NCBI RefSeq assembly: GCF_020882245.1
Contig: NC_083598.1
Location: 92,695,714 to 92,759,713 of the forward strand
Length of the DNA: 64,000 nt
Source of the DNA: Rhopalosiphum padi
Taxonomy: Eukaryota > Arthropoda > Insecta > Hemiptera > Aphididae
Reading direction: 5' to 3'
Positions 1-11,800 of the stretch are shown here, piece after piece (positions within the stretch are counted from its first letter, which is position 1; each line of letters opens with the position of its first letter). The position numbers were made by a program, and so were the translations under genes. The notes beneath the pieces are model-generated. The model saw nothing but the letters and a program-made list of their open reading frames with translations. It was not told the origin of the DNA and made no database searches.

Positions 1-560
1 GCTCTGTTTCGTTCTCGCGTGATCCCTCTAAAAATAGAGGTATTCGAACCCACTCAGTGGACAATCGGAAACGCTGCCGTAATAATTTTACTACTCGACG
101 AACTATATTATACAGCGTGATTTTTTTTAGCTCACCCTGTTTTCACGATTAAATTATAATTGTTACTTTGGAAAATTATTTTTGGAATTTTTAAGTATGC
201 GCTCCTCAAAGATTCTTTTTTGTAGGTTCTTATAGATTGTTCACGGTCTTATTGGCAATCATCCTTATCAAACGAAAACCCCAACCCCTCCCCTTCTCTG
301 CGAATTTTTAAGCAAATTTATTTAAATATATTGTAATCAAAATTAAAACGTGTAGTATCCGAGTCAATCTATTTTATGCAATACTTAAACATATAAATCT
401 ATTGAAAATTAAAATAAATTAAAATTATAGTTAGGAATATTATATGTTTAAAACCATTGGTTAATGGTTAAATATAAAACATAGGCAATTTTAAGATAAT
501 TAACTTGATTAAATATTAAATAGTGATTAACATAATATATTTTATTTATAGCCACAGGTT
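1..560. other. AT-rich non-coding stretch, nothing recognised
   Basis: No open frame of note. The first 100 bases are more GC-balanced and contain a small hairpin (cctctaaaaatagagg) followed by a 'ttcgaaccc' string that superficially recalls a tRNA T-arm, but the stem does not pair. The rest is AT-rich spacer. Confidence 0.6.
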
Positions 561-725
561 CTAAATTCATACTTTTTTATATATTTTTTTATTTATTTAT
601 TTATTTAATTGTGTCAATACACCAGGTATTTTTACAATGTTAATCACAATTTACGATTAATATGTTCACAATTATGTTTACAGCAATATTTACGATAATT
701 ACAATAATTATTCATTTTAGTTGGC
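560..725 (-). other. 3' UTR and A-rich tail of minus-strand element
   Basis: Read on the minus strand, this follows the stop codon at 726-728 and ends in several overlapping AATAAA-type signals, (TAAA)n, and an A-rich run around 565-605. That is the layout of a polyadenylated 3' end and of the tail of a non-LTR retrotransposon insertion. The host/element boundary near 565 is approximate; no target duplication was identified. Confidence 0.45.
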
Positions 726-890
726 TTATAAGTCTAGGTCTAAATCTGAATCCGAAGTGTCTTCTTTAGGTTCAAGTAGAATATCCTGCGGTAGCCATGG
801 TTTTAATCTTAGATTGGTGGATCTTCTGCCAATTTTATAGTGGAGTGCTCCATCAGCTGCTTTGTGAAATTTTTCGTGGACATTTTTGAA
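726..890 (-). pseudogene. C-terminal coding fragment, probably of a 5'-truncated LINE
   Basis: On the minus strand a 54-codon frame runs without a stop from 890 to TAA at 726-728. It starts FKNVHEKFHKAADGALHYK, continues with a basic stretch containing LRLKPWLPQDILL, and ends in an acidic tail with Asp-Ser-Asp and alternating Asp/Leu residues. The codon composition and non-repetitive peptide look genuinely coding, unlike the AT-rich frames around it. There is no start codon, and an in-frame stop lies immediately upstream, so it is only the end of a protein. A basic arginine/lysine stretch followed by P-W-x-P-Q-D-I-L is reminiscent of the last residues of Jockey-type LINE ORF2 proteins, and the A-rich tail downstream fits a retrotransposed 3' end. 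A terminal exon of a host gene is the alternative; I do not recognise one. Confidence 0.5.
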
Positions 891-3800
891 TTATACTTTT
901 TTGTAATATTAAACTTAAATATTCAATATTATCTTTTGTACCTTAACATATACAGTAAAATAATCAGGAACTCGTTTTAATTCAATACATTGACATTTCA
1001 AAAAATATTTGCTTTAGTTTAGTGATATGTAGTTTTATAATCATATTAGGTCAATCTTAAATAGACAATAGTGTTGAAAATAAGATTTTTAAAGTGTCCT
1101 AAAAATTCAAAAAATCAGAATTCGGAGAATAAATAGGTATATTATTATAAAACCATGAAGCGAGCATCCTTAAAAAAATCACCATACAAATACACAAACA
1201 ATATAACATGGACCGAAAACATCAACATATTTCATGTATTTTCTTTGCGTGAGTGAGAGCAATGACGATTAATCGTCTAAAAAAAATGCCATCACAATAA
1301 AAGACAAGAGCGAAAAAAACAGACCCGTACAGCTCTCCCGCTGACATTTGTGATACACATGTGTGGCGGTGACGAAGACGATCTCTCCGGTGGTCGCACG
1401 AGCATCTTTTAAGGAAGACAAAAAATTAGTTTCTTTCTTGCGCTCCAACCAAATATTTTTTCCTACCAAATCAAAAGCGCTCGTCGCACTATAATGTTAC
1501 GCAGTATAATATGTGACCGCTCTGCGTGTGTCTCGAGAGTTATAATAATAATACATTATATCATATTTTTTATTACGAGCGGCTGTTGCAGCTGACGAAC
1601 GTTAGCGAGCGTGTGACAACAGTATACGTCGTATATTATTATCATATGAGCTAGGTTGTATAGTAATTAAAACAATTATTCAAACGAGTCAGAGTTGGTA
1701 TCGCACCGACGGACAGGGTTCTATAAAAACTACAGCTAATACAACCATTAATAATACTATACACAAACATAATACTAAACACTACTTCAGTTATAGGTAC
1801 TACTATATTATAACTTCTTCTACAGTAGATATACATTCAATAATAAGTGTATAGTAGCGTCGTATTATTATCATAATCATTAATGACGAGGACAATTTTA
1901 GGAAACTTGGGTTCCAATTATTTATATTGGGGCTTAAATGAGTTTTTGAGGGACTATAGGTTCCCAATTAATGCCAATGTGAATTTTGAATTTTTGTTAC
2001 ATGGTTGTTTGGATAGTAGTTCCGATACTAGATGATGTACAGCAATTAAGGCGAGTAAAATCTATAAAACTACCTCTATAGATACATATAAATATATAAT
2101 TTGACGTAATACTCAATGATTTTGTTGTTGTTGCCACTACAATACGTTTTCATTAATTATTATTTTTCTGTCAATGATTCTTCTTTGATGACTCGCAAGT
2201 CGCAATGCCCACTGCTCGGGGGATATGCATTTACAATTGTAGTTATTTCGATACTGAAAATTTTTGATAAACTATTATTGATATTAAATTATAATTTGTA
2301 TCTCGGAATATTGAAATGAGCTCGAATAACAATAATCACCTTATCGTTGCGCTTCGTATGTTACGTTTTTATGTATTGAAATGTGTTACATGCAGTTTGG
2401 TTTTGTTATTCGATAACCGACGAACATCCCTGCAAGGTGTTTCCGTGTAAACAAGACGCATTTAATGTTGAAACTGATATTCGATCGCGATTGTCCAACA
2501 ACTAAACATAAAAATTATATTTTTTTTTTAGTTTTTATCTATTATTCCAAATAACCACTGTTTAAGCAACTTTAGTTTTATACGATCATTTTATTTGATT
2601 TTCAATAAATGTTTTTTTAAACTCTAGACTTTTTTATATTAAGTACCTAATAATATAATACCTAGTTTTGAATATGCATATGACGAGTATAAAAATATAA
2701 TATATACATGTATATTTTCAGTTGAAAAAAGTGTAAAAAATAATTTTTGAAAAACTTCACAAAAGGAATTTATAATATTTTTTCGTGTTTCTATTTACAA
2801 GTAATAATTATATAATCAGATATAATTCATTTTCACATAAAAAAACCATAATAATTTACCCACGTTAGTAAAAATATAATATAGGTAGGTTCATTATATT
2901 ATATAACATTGTAAATTGTATAAATAATTACATTTTTATATGCATGTGAAAATAAAATATATATTATATATACCTACGGGGTTCCACCATACTTGTGCCA
3001 GCAAATTAATTTTCTTTAATATAAACTTTTTTTTATTGTATAGACCGTGTAATACTTTAGTAATATTATAATCAATAATAACAGTTTATAGTACTTTTTA
3101 ATTCACCTAAACTTGAAATGCAAACAATTTAAATGTTAACGTTTATTAAAAAAATTAATTTTAACTTTGAATTAACCGATGTAATTAATAATAATCAAAG
3201 TCAAATCGACTTTTAAACTAAAATTACAATTTATGTAAACTTAAGTATAAATTTTAACTTAATAGGCAAGTAATGACGAGTATACCTATAAATATCTATA
3301 TATTATTATATAACGTATATGGTTATAGTAAGAGAATAATCGAACGAGGACTAACACGACAAGATGATCTGCGTATACGAGTACAATATAATTATTATTA
3401 AGAAACGATCACTTTAACAAATTTATCAATTTTTAAATTAACCAGTAATTATTTCTAAACATGGTGTTAAGTTTAGTTAGATATCGATATGACGATATAT
3501 ATATTCCTCTATCCTTTTTAGTTTATACGAATAGTACGCACAAAGAGAGGTAATGTAAATAAGACATGTCGACTCTTATATACGTATATTATTATATAAT
3601 ATGTATTTATATACGTTTCTTGAATAAACTTATGATATTTAATACAATATATTATTATAATTCATTTATTTATTAATGTGACAGAATAAACTTTTCGAGA
3701 AAATGTTCATTCCCAATAGAAAACTATTAATCAATTTAAAAATAGCGGTCGTGGAGAATGGTAAAGTTATATATAAATTGGCTTTTTTTTAATTAAAATG

Positions 3801-4536
3801 CATTTATGTTATTCTAACACAATCTAAAAACCAAATTTTCTTTAAAAAAACATCATGATAAGGTAAGTATAACTTGATGCAAACATATTATGAGTTTAAA
3901 ATAATTGTAGGAAATGTAAGCATCTATATCACTCTACTGATGGTTCATGACTATATTATATCAACAGTCCATGTATAGTTTCTAAGAAATACAGTCTATA
4001 TTTTTTTTATATATCTGTATACACAAAATCATAGTTTTCACATACGCTCTATTTAATCTGTATCGAAGTTGTAAGCGTTGTCTCGCTTCCGTAACTAAAA
4101 CATCCAAAACACACTAAACGTAAAAACTAAAAACACTTAAACAATTCGAGTTCGTAATTGAAAATATTTTTCTTGGACATACTTAAAACCCTATATAATA
4201 TTAAAATAGCATTTTACATTGTCTAGATCATTAGACGATTCCATTAGTCTGCAATTGAGTGTAGTTTACAATAATTGTGCCTTTATATGATGATATTCGA
4301 CGTACTGTAACTCATATAGGTTTATAAATTAAAATATTATATTATATTATAATAACGAATAAAACTGTGTGGGATAAGCACGAATGTAATAACTTGAAAG
4401 AATATTTTTATTATATTGAAGTTTTTCACTGCAATATTTTTGCACACCATCGAAAAATATTAAATATTATATTCAACACTCGGCGCATGATGAAGGCGTT
4501 TTCACTTTTATCCCGAGTCACTACAAAATACAAATA

Positions 4537-4540
<4 letters not shown>
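891..4540. other. AT-rich spacer without supported genes
   Basis: Short frames occur (for example 1269-1469 minus and 2116-2319 plus) but none shows a recognisable domain, splice context or biased composition. The patch 1200-1640 is more GC-rich (CpG-containing, cgtgagtgagagc and cgagcggctgttgcagctgacgaacg) and might be regulatory; nothing specific is identifiable. Confidence 0.55.

Positions 4541-4572
<32 letters not shown>
4541..4572. repeat. (TA)16 microsatellite
   Basis: Sixteen uninterrupted TA units follow 'caaatatgca'. Confidence 0.95.
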
Positions 4573-4576
<4 letters not shown>

Positions 4577-6984
4577 ATGTAGTTTAAAGTTTAAACATAA
4601 AATCAAAATCAAATATACTTCCATATAATAAGAATGAGGTAGTTAAGGGGGTATACAATGTACGAATATATATTTATATTGTTGGTATATAAAACGTATT
4701 CCTCGAAAACTCCATCAAAGGCTTACGTGTATATAATATATATATACCTCATAATAATTTAGTTTTCCGAACGTCGTGACGTTGCGTCGTCGTCGAAAAA
4801 TCCATTAAAAATGCGAACTATACCAAAACACAAAATGCCATTTTTCCGCATCTCTCGTATCCTACATTAAGTAGCCCGTAGGTACTTATTTCTTATGATA
4901 ATGTCGAGTTCGTGGCATTTTCGTTGTATATGGTTAGTATACATAGACACGTTTAGTTAGCAATAATATTATATAGGTACAGTACATACATATTGCATAC
5001 GCGACCCGACGGCGACTGAAGTGACTTTTTGTGTTGTTTTCCGTGCATTTAGATAATAATATGATAGATGAAATACGAAGGCATCGACGAGGCGTCATAT
5101 TTTGATCATATAATATAATTAGAACATTATTGACGACGTTAGTCAACGCGATTCGATTGCGAAGTATCATTTGGCTTGATCTTATTGGATCCAAAACTAT
5201 AAATGCACACCTAATCGAAAAATAAAAAAGAACGTTACGCCCACGGTGATATTATTATTCGATAAAAAAAAAGATTTATCTGTGTTATGACGATGATATA
5301 ATGCGAATAGTTTATTATTATAACGACTGCAATATAATAAATGTATCGAATAGACTGTATTATAAAATTATATAGAGTTAATATACGAACACATACACTG
5401 CGGGTCTCCAAACGGGTTAACATGAAGTCAGTAACTGATAAACAATTAATTTAGACTATATATATATATATATATCGTCGTCAAATAAATTAATTTCATC
5501 CACAGAGAATAAATTTGGAACTTATTTGTACGGCGTATAATATTAATATTTGGGACTATACCATATGAAATTCTATATGATATAGGTACTTGGCTATTAT
5601 AAATAACAAATAGTAGATAATATATACGTGCCTATAATATTACATAAATATTATGTAGTATATTGCAATATATAGTATACATATTACATAGTATATAATA
5701 TATATAATATACCTACTAAACTATTACCATTTAATACAATTAATTTGTAAATGTTATTAAATCTAATTTAATTATTTGCGCTATAAACTTAAATTTAACA
5801 TTTAGAATTCAGTTACACTTTAAACAAATATAAATTATCGAATAAAATTTATTCTATATGTATTTTATACTTCCAAAACAAATGTACATATTTTGCGCGT
5901 AAAATTCAGAGCTCTGATAATAATATCAGACACACTACTTATTTGTCTTATTTTCTTTTTAAATGTCATCACGTGCATTAATACTGGATAATTTACATTT
6001 CCATATTTCCTGGTAGCAAGGAAATGAAAAATCACGTTTAGTATAATATACATAAACAATATTCACACATATACTTAAATAATATACCATATAGTTATAA
6101 TATTATAGTCACCACGCGCATATAAACATAATATTTATCTTTTATCGCTATACCTCCAAGTCGATTATCCTTTTATAGGTACCTATACAAAAAAGACAAT
6201 ATTATAACAATATAATGATTTAATTATTACTGTATATTAAAACGTCAATTGTATACGTTTAGACAAAAATCTACATCCCCCGCAGATGCAATTAAATATG
6301 GTTAGGATAAACTAAGCATACAAATATACAATAGACGATAAAAGTACAATAATAATATTATATATTTACATAATATAGTAAGTAAACGTAGTGTAGTCAT
6401 ATTATATAATAGGTATATATGAACATCGTGTCTCTGTATCACATCAATATTCAATGGTTCGAAATCCGATATAAGGTAAGGCCTACTTAGCATTTGTATT
6501 TAACATAACGGAATTTACCTTTTTAAATATGTAAATAATCAAGTAATATACAATCCTTTTGTCGGTTCTTTTAATCTAAACCAATCGCACAGTCACACGA
6601 TTCTTATAGGATATTATACACATTTTCGAACCAAGCCACAGTATACCTAATTATCGTGATGTGAAATTATTATAGTATATATACGATACCATCATATATA
6701 CCATTACACAGTTATTACTTAGTGTAAGTCCATTTTATCCCAAATTATAGACTTTTTACCCAAGTCCATCAAATAAAGTGTTAAATTATCTTCATTAATA
6801 AGTTATAGCTATGTAGCGAGGTTAATCTATTTTCTATATAAGAGTACTTTGAAATTCCAGTTGTCAATACAATAAAGTGCAATTTAACTTTTAAAAACAA
6901 CAAAACTTACTGTTTCTGAATCTTAAATCATATTTCTGACATAAATAATTAACATGTGACGCGCTAAACTGATAAATTTATATT
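4573..6984. other. AT-rich spacer with minor simple repeats
   Basis: No supported gene. Contains a second TA run at 5457-5475 and a slightly CpG-richer patch at 4760-5170 (cgtcgtgacgttgcgtcgtcgtcg). Minus-strand frames at 4934-5194, 5235-5423 and 5865-6059 are hydrophobic, low-complexity and lack recognisable motifs. Confidence 0.55.
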
Positions 6985-7395
6985 CTATTTTATTATATTA
7001 TACATGATATAAACGGTGTTAATATAGGTACTAATTAAAAGCGGACAATATGCATAAGGTATGATGCTGATTACAGTATACATATATGTACCTAATATAC
7101 AAGTTGTGCTACACGAACAATAGTGTGTATTGCTGCAAGTGAGTAGTTTATTCATTATAGTAACGGAAATGATTGTTGCGTTGGTCAATGAGCGACGCGC
7201 GCGATGTAATAATAATAATAATCGCGGGGCGATGGACGAGGAATGTGATTGTGGCAGTGGGGTAAAAACAAGGACCAAGGTCAGCAGACGGTCCTGAGGG
7301 TTTAATGAACTTGAGTCGAACGAGAGCGGGTGCAACGGCGCATATTATATACATATATATATTAATGGGATGACGGCGGCGCTGATGATGCGGAT

Positions 7396-7458
7396 ATGAG
7401 CGGCGGCGGGGTGCCGAAAATTATGTCAAGGGTGCGGTTTAATTTCCACGCAACGGCG
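7396..7458 (+). CDS. candidate first coding exon A (21 codons)
   Basis: An ATG at 7396 opens exactly 21 codons (begins MSGGGVPKIMSRVRFNF, ends ATA) that run into GCG|GTGAGT, a full consensus 5' splice donor with GT at 7459-7460, in phase 0. The frame stays open beyond the donor only through the CT tract, where it becomes Leu/Ser repeats, which argues that the coding part, if real, stops at the donor. The peptide is basic and matches no family I recognise. The GC-rich context and position inside the promoter-like island support an exon. Against it, short ATG frames abutting a GTGAGT arise by chance and no downstream partner exon is identifiable. Confidence 0.25.
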
Positions 7459-7470
7459 GTGAGTGGTTTC

Positions 7471-7537
7471 TTTTACTCTCTCTCACTCTCTCTCTCTCTT
7501 TCTCTCTATCTCTGTCTCCCTCTCTTCTTTTTTATCT
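7471..7537. repeat. CT/GA-rich tract
   Basis: Long pyrimidine run made of TCTC units with short interruptions, placed just inside the putative intron after the donor at 7459. On the minus strand it offers multiple GAGAG sites, the binding motif of GAGA-type factors in insects. Confidence 0.85.
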
Positions 7538-7869
7538 TTGTTTTTCATTATAATTTCCAATCAAAGTTATTTATAGCAGCGGCAGATATATCCTATACAT
7601 ATATACACCACACTACTACTACTGGTGGTTTTATACGTATTATTATTATATAATATTGTTATAGTTTTTCGTTTAGTGCGACCAAAAGAAAAAATCCATA
7701 AAAATATATAATCGTCGGCGGCTGTAGTGACGTCAGTTTAATTTCGCCACCACGTATATTGTGTGTATATATTATAAAATATTATTATGATTTCGGGGTT
7801 GCGGCGGCCATCTTGTGTGACGTCGGCGGGACGCTTTCGTGGGCGGGACGCGCCAGCCGCCCGGCCATC

Positions 7870-7880
7870 ATGTGGTGGCG
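7870..7880 (+). CDS. candidate alternative first exon B (start codon plus donor)
   Basis: ATG TGG TGG CG followed by GTGAGT (GT at 7881-7882). The ATG is preceded by a dense GC stretch (7801-7869) that would form the 5' UTR. If real, only three codons plus two bases lie before the splice. The donor is consensus, but a coding segment this small is weak evidence on its own; a purely non-coding first exon ending here is equally possible. Confidence 0.2.
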
Positions 7881-7986
7881 GTGAGTATAATATTATCATA
7901 TATATATATATAATCTCTTGGGACTTTTACAAACCCTCCGCCACTGTGTGCATGTGACGACCGTCGTCGTTGCGACGATATGTGTA

Positions 7987-8008
7987 GTGCATGTGCGCGC
8001 GCATGTGT
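7987..8008. other. alternating purine-pyrimidine tract (Z-DNA prone)
   Basis: Twenty-two bases of strict purine-pyrimidine alternation including CGCGCG, about 100 bases downstream of the candidate donor. A related TG/CG-rich run continues to 8020. Confidence 0.7.
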
Positions 8009-8109
8009 TTGCGTGTGCATTTTCACCCTCGCCGTATATCGTAGCACGGCACACCGCAAAAGTCATTCCACGAAAATCGAATTTCCTACATATCATGTAT
8101 ACATAATAA

Positions 8110-8499
8110 ATATATTATATGTGGACATTTTCTAATCCTGCACACGACTCAAACTTACATAATATATAATAAGTACATATTATATACACATTATACATAT
8201 ATCTGTAATATATTAATAAATAATGCTAGTGATGCCGACACCATGACTCGACACTATGTATATAGAATAAATATAACGCCCTCGTACATTAATTTAACTT
8301 ATGCCTATATAATATACAAGTATTATATATTATATGATTTATGAAATTATATTACTGATTATAGCACCAATATTTAAACATCATACAGTTATTTTTATGA
8401 AAAACATATTATGGTTTTAGTTACAGTGATTCTACAAATAATGTGCCTTTACTATTATATTATGGAAAATTATGTTCATCTTTTGCAGTTTTAAATCTA
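8110..8499. other. AT-rich spacer
   Basis: No frame, element or motif recognised. Confidence 0.6.
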
Positions 8500-8885
8500 C
8501 AAGGATTGGTTTGCAGCAATTGCCGTGCATCATTGTTATTGTCCTTCTTATTTATGTCTTGATGTGAGTCACATACATTCTGGGTCTTCTATAATCTAGC
8601 TCATATATATATATATATATATATTGTAATCGTGGTGTTCCTCTGTTTTTTATCTTTCAACCATTCCTTCCAAAATTAGTCTTAGCAACCCACCATATAT
8701 ATATCCAAGAGCATGGCCTATCCATCCAATTCTCCTTTTATTATATACTTTTCCACATAGATCCTCTCTCCAAAATCCTACCTAAAATGTCTTCCTTAGT
8801 GATCCTATTAATTCAGCTTTTGAATCCTTTTATAGCAACACATTTCAAATGTCTCTATTCTTTTCTTTTCTTCTTTTACAATTCT
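8500..8885 (-). pseudogene. decayed LINE reverse transcriptase, C-terminal region
   Basis: Read on the minus strand from about 8850, the sequence encodes FEMCCYKRIQKLN, then after stops GRHF and ER/VEK, then in another frame KRRIGWIGHALGY, then LILEGMVER, EEHHDY and, near the end, EDPEC and AANQS. This order matches the conserved C-terminal block of many LINE reverse transcriptases (FEMWCYRRxL ... RRxxWIGHxLR ... ExKVEGKRGRGR ... ATNQS). Several stops and frameshifts separate the pieces, so it is an old, dead copy. A TA microsatellite at 8603-8624 interrupts the part that would hold the GKRGRGRP stretch. Clade assignment (CR1/Jockey versus RTE) is not possible from this fragment. Confidence 0.7.
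8603..8624. repeat. (AT)11 microsatellite
   Basis: Uninterrupted AT units inside the LINE relic. Confidence 0.9.
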
Positions 8886-8899
8886 CTACGGTTGACATA

Positions 8900-11800
8900 C
8901 ATATAAGTATATAATATAATGTTTGAGATGTACATTTTTCCTGAAGTTAATATTACAATATTTTTTGAAGTAAAAATAATTATGTTATATTATCTAGCTA
9001 TTTATTAACTATTACTAACAGTTATTAATTTATTATAATATTAGATTTTGAATTATAGATCTAGAATCATAAATTCAATTTCTTCGAATAATTAATACAC
9101 TTACAAATACCATCATACCTATAACCTAACCTATAGTCTTCAATATAATAATACATTTTTATATATTTTCAATTAAATATTATTCGATTGAAATAATATG
9201 TTATTCTAAGTTACATTAATCTTTCCAATTCCATCTACTTGGTATGAAAAAATTTGTAATCATATTATTCATATTATAATATTATTAAATGATTTTTTTA
9301 TTTTCTATTTATTTACTGAAACTAATCCATTAATATAATAATAGTACCTATATGTAGCATCTATATAAGCACCCAAAACCACATAGATAAATTCGATAAT
9401 TGAGCTTTATGGTCTTGTAAGCGGTTATAAACGTTATTTTGATTTTTAACAATAATAACCCTCGGGAATTTGTATCGTACATTTCTACAATGCTGCAAGA
9501 GATATTAACTTTTTAATTAGCTTCTTTTTGCAGTTTATAGTCTCTTGGGTGGTAAAAGTCCATGAACAATGTTATGGTAAATAGTTTATTGCTGCAGATA
9601 CTCAACTAAAAACCAATTATTTAACTAAAACCCAATCAGTATTGTCTTCCTTCAAACTTATGTCAAATCCGAAGTACAACATGCGAAATTGTATAAAAAA
9701 ATAAGTTGTACAATGAACCTTACCTAACCTAATCTCTTTGCGTGTATTACACTCTACTCGACCGAAACAATATTACGAGACTTACAGTCTCTACAATGTG
9801 CGTATATTCATAATTTAAATCTACGCACCTATATACATAACATAATATAGCCCAGTATGCATTATTAGTTCACATGCAATAATAATAACAATAATATATA
9901 TATATATTGACCAGCTGATCGCACCGCGCTAACCACCCGTCGTCGTCAGTAACTGTAATCCGTGTTCGTATATAATAATAATATAATAATATAAACACCG
10001 CTCATTAACTGAAAGCAAACGTCCGTGTCGTATTATAATACGTGCTGAATGCATGTACGCATAATATTATACATCAACATTCAACATAGGGGCACTGTTT
10101 TAAAAAAAAATTTAATGATTCATTAACGCACCCGTTTCAAGGGTCTTGTAATGCCGTTGCCGTCTTTCGCCGTTGATATACATAATATTATATTATACTC
10201 CATACTCCATCCATTGTTTCCTAATTTTTTACACACGTGGCTAATTCTATATTTAATAAAATCTATATACGAATTACAATATTTATAAATGCTTAGAATT
10301 AGTAATGGTTATAGTATGGTGTATAGACGTATAGTATTATTAGTTTTGTATGGCGTACCGAAACTCGAAATTAAAATAATTTAATCTGTAGTATCTTGAA
10401 ATGTCTTGTTAAAAATATAAAAATTATGGAGCTAATAAATCAATTAAAAATGTTTTAGAAGTTAAATTACTTAGTATTGATTATATATTATAATACATTA
10501 TAATATTATTTATAATCAACACGATTTTACGATTATCATAATAATAATTAATAACACATGAAATGTTAAGTTTTCTAAACCAAATAATAAATATATCATA
10601 TAATACCTGAGGATATTATATAGGGGAATTGTGATACATTTTTATCACACAGTTATTATAATTATACTATAACTTTATCTTATACACGTTATGTATATAC
10701 ACATAATACCTATAAATAAACATACGGTTAGCTTAAGTTAAGAGTCTTATCACCCTCTAAAATTTAAGATGATGTTATTGCAACCACCGATGAACGAAAA
10801 ATAAATACTGAAACATCTAATTTTTTCTCGCTTCATCCACTAAGATACAAATTACATATATTATAAGAAAATAAATAAAAGATACTGCGTTACATAATAA
10901 TAAAATAAATTTATATCATTAAAAAATTATCGCTGAGCTATTCACGACGGTGAAAATTTTATTTGTAATTTCAATATATTTAAGTGTTTTGATGCAAAAC
11001 CTTGGTATATATTCATGTATAGGTATATAGAAAGACTCGGCACAAAATAATTTATTATCCGTCAGATAATTCTACACAACGCTTAGTAAAATGTATAAGT
11101 GAATTATAATAATATCAAATTTAAAAAACTAATTTTATGATCTTGACCTGTTACACATTTTAGAACAACGAGTTTTCAACTAATTCTGTAATACTGGAAT
11201 CTTTATACAACAACACTATAATATAATACAATTTATTCATTTATTTATTTATTATTGTATTATTATTTTTTTAAATAAAAAACAAAAATTAAAAAAAAAT
11301 GAATAATTGTAATTATTTAGTTTCCAAATAAATTCAAAAGCTATAATTTAAGAATACTTAACACATTGAGATTTGCTAGAAATTGATAATTTTCCAGTCA
11401 TACAAAACAAAATCTAAACTTGTGTTTCAACCGACTTCCCTATATTAAAAAGGCGAATAAACATCTTTACTTCCGGTATATTTTTAATTTCTATATTATA
11501 CGTGCATAAATATAATATTATTATTGAAATATTGTAAATCTATAAATAAATGCTCATTTGTACTGAATAAATACGTTATTCGCCAACCTATTTTGTTAAT
11601 ATTCCGTTCGTGCAAACACACATTATAAAGTCAAGAATTTAAAACAAAAACGAAATTCCAATCTGTACTGAGTTAAATAAATTAAAAACGGAAAGACTTG
11701 TTGAGATCTGAATAAATTAAAAATAATTATGCACCAATTCCAAAATTAATGCTGTATAGTTTTATTCATTATTTTAATATTGTAATCTACACTGAATAAA

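Larger units (their letters stand above)
7170..7880 (+). promoter_or_regulatory. CpG-rich promoter-like island
   Basis: This is the most GC- and CpG-rich part of the window. Sites visible: a palindromic CRE TGACGTCA at 7728-7735, a second half-matching CRE TGACGTCG at 7818-7825, a YY1/Pho-type motif ggCCATCTTG at 7806-7815, and a GC box gtgggcggga at 7839-7848. A CT tract (GAGA on the other strand) lies at 7471-7537. Two short ATG frames end at consensus GTGAGT donors (7459 and 7881), which suggests a plus-strand promoter with alternative first exons and a long downstream intron. CRE plus YY1/Pho sites together are typical of constitutive or chromatin-regulated promoters. No transcript evidence is available and no gene identity can be given. 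Confidence 0.45.

Noticed and set aside
20..60. possible tRNA end (hairpin plus ttcgaaccc)
   Set aside because: The T-stem does not pair on either strand, and no acceptor or anticodon arm is found.
4634..4655. let-7-like seed (tgaggtagt) in tgaggtagttaagggggtatac
   Set aside because: Only the first nine bases agree with let-7, and no complementary arm follows to form a precursor hairpin.
6985..7354. 116- and 68-codon minus-strand frames beside the CpG island
   Set aside because: They derive from the stop-poor GC-rich DNA; the Ser/Leu/Ile-rich products are not recognised and overlap each other.
7868..8106. Three overlapping frames on both strands (61-66 codons)
   Set aside because: Alternating TG/CG repeats keep several frames open at once; none is a distinct gene.
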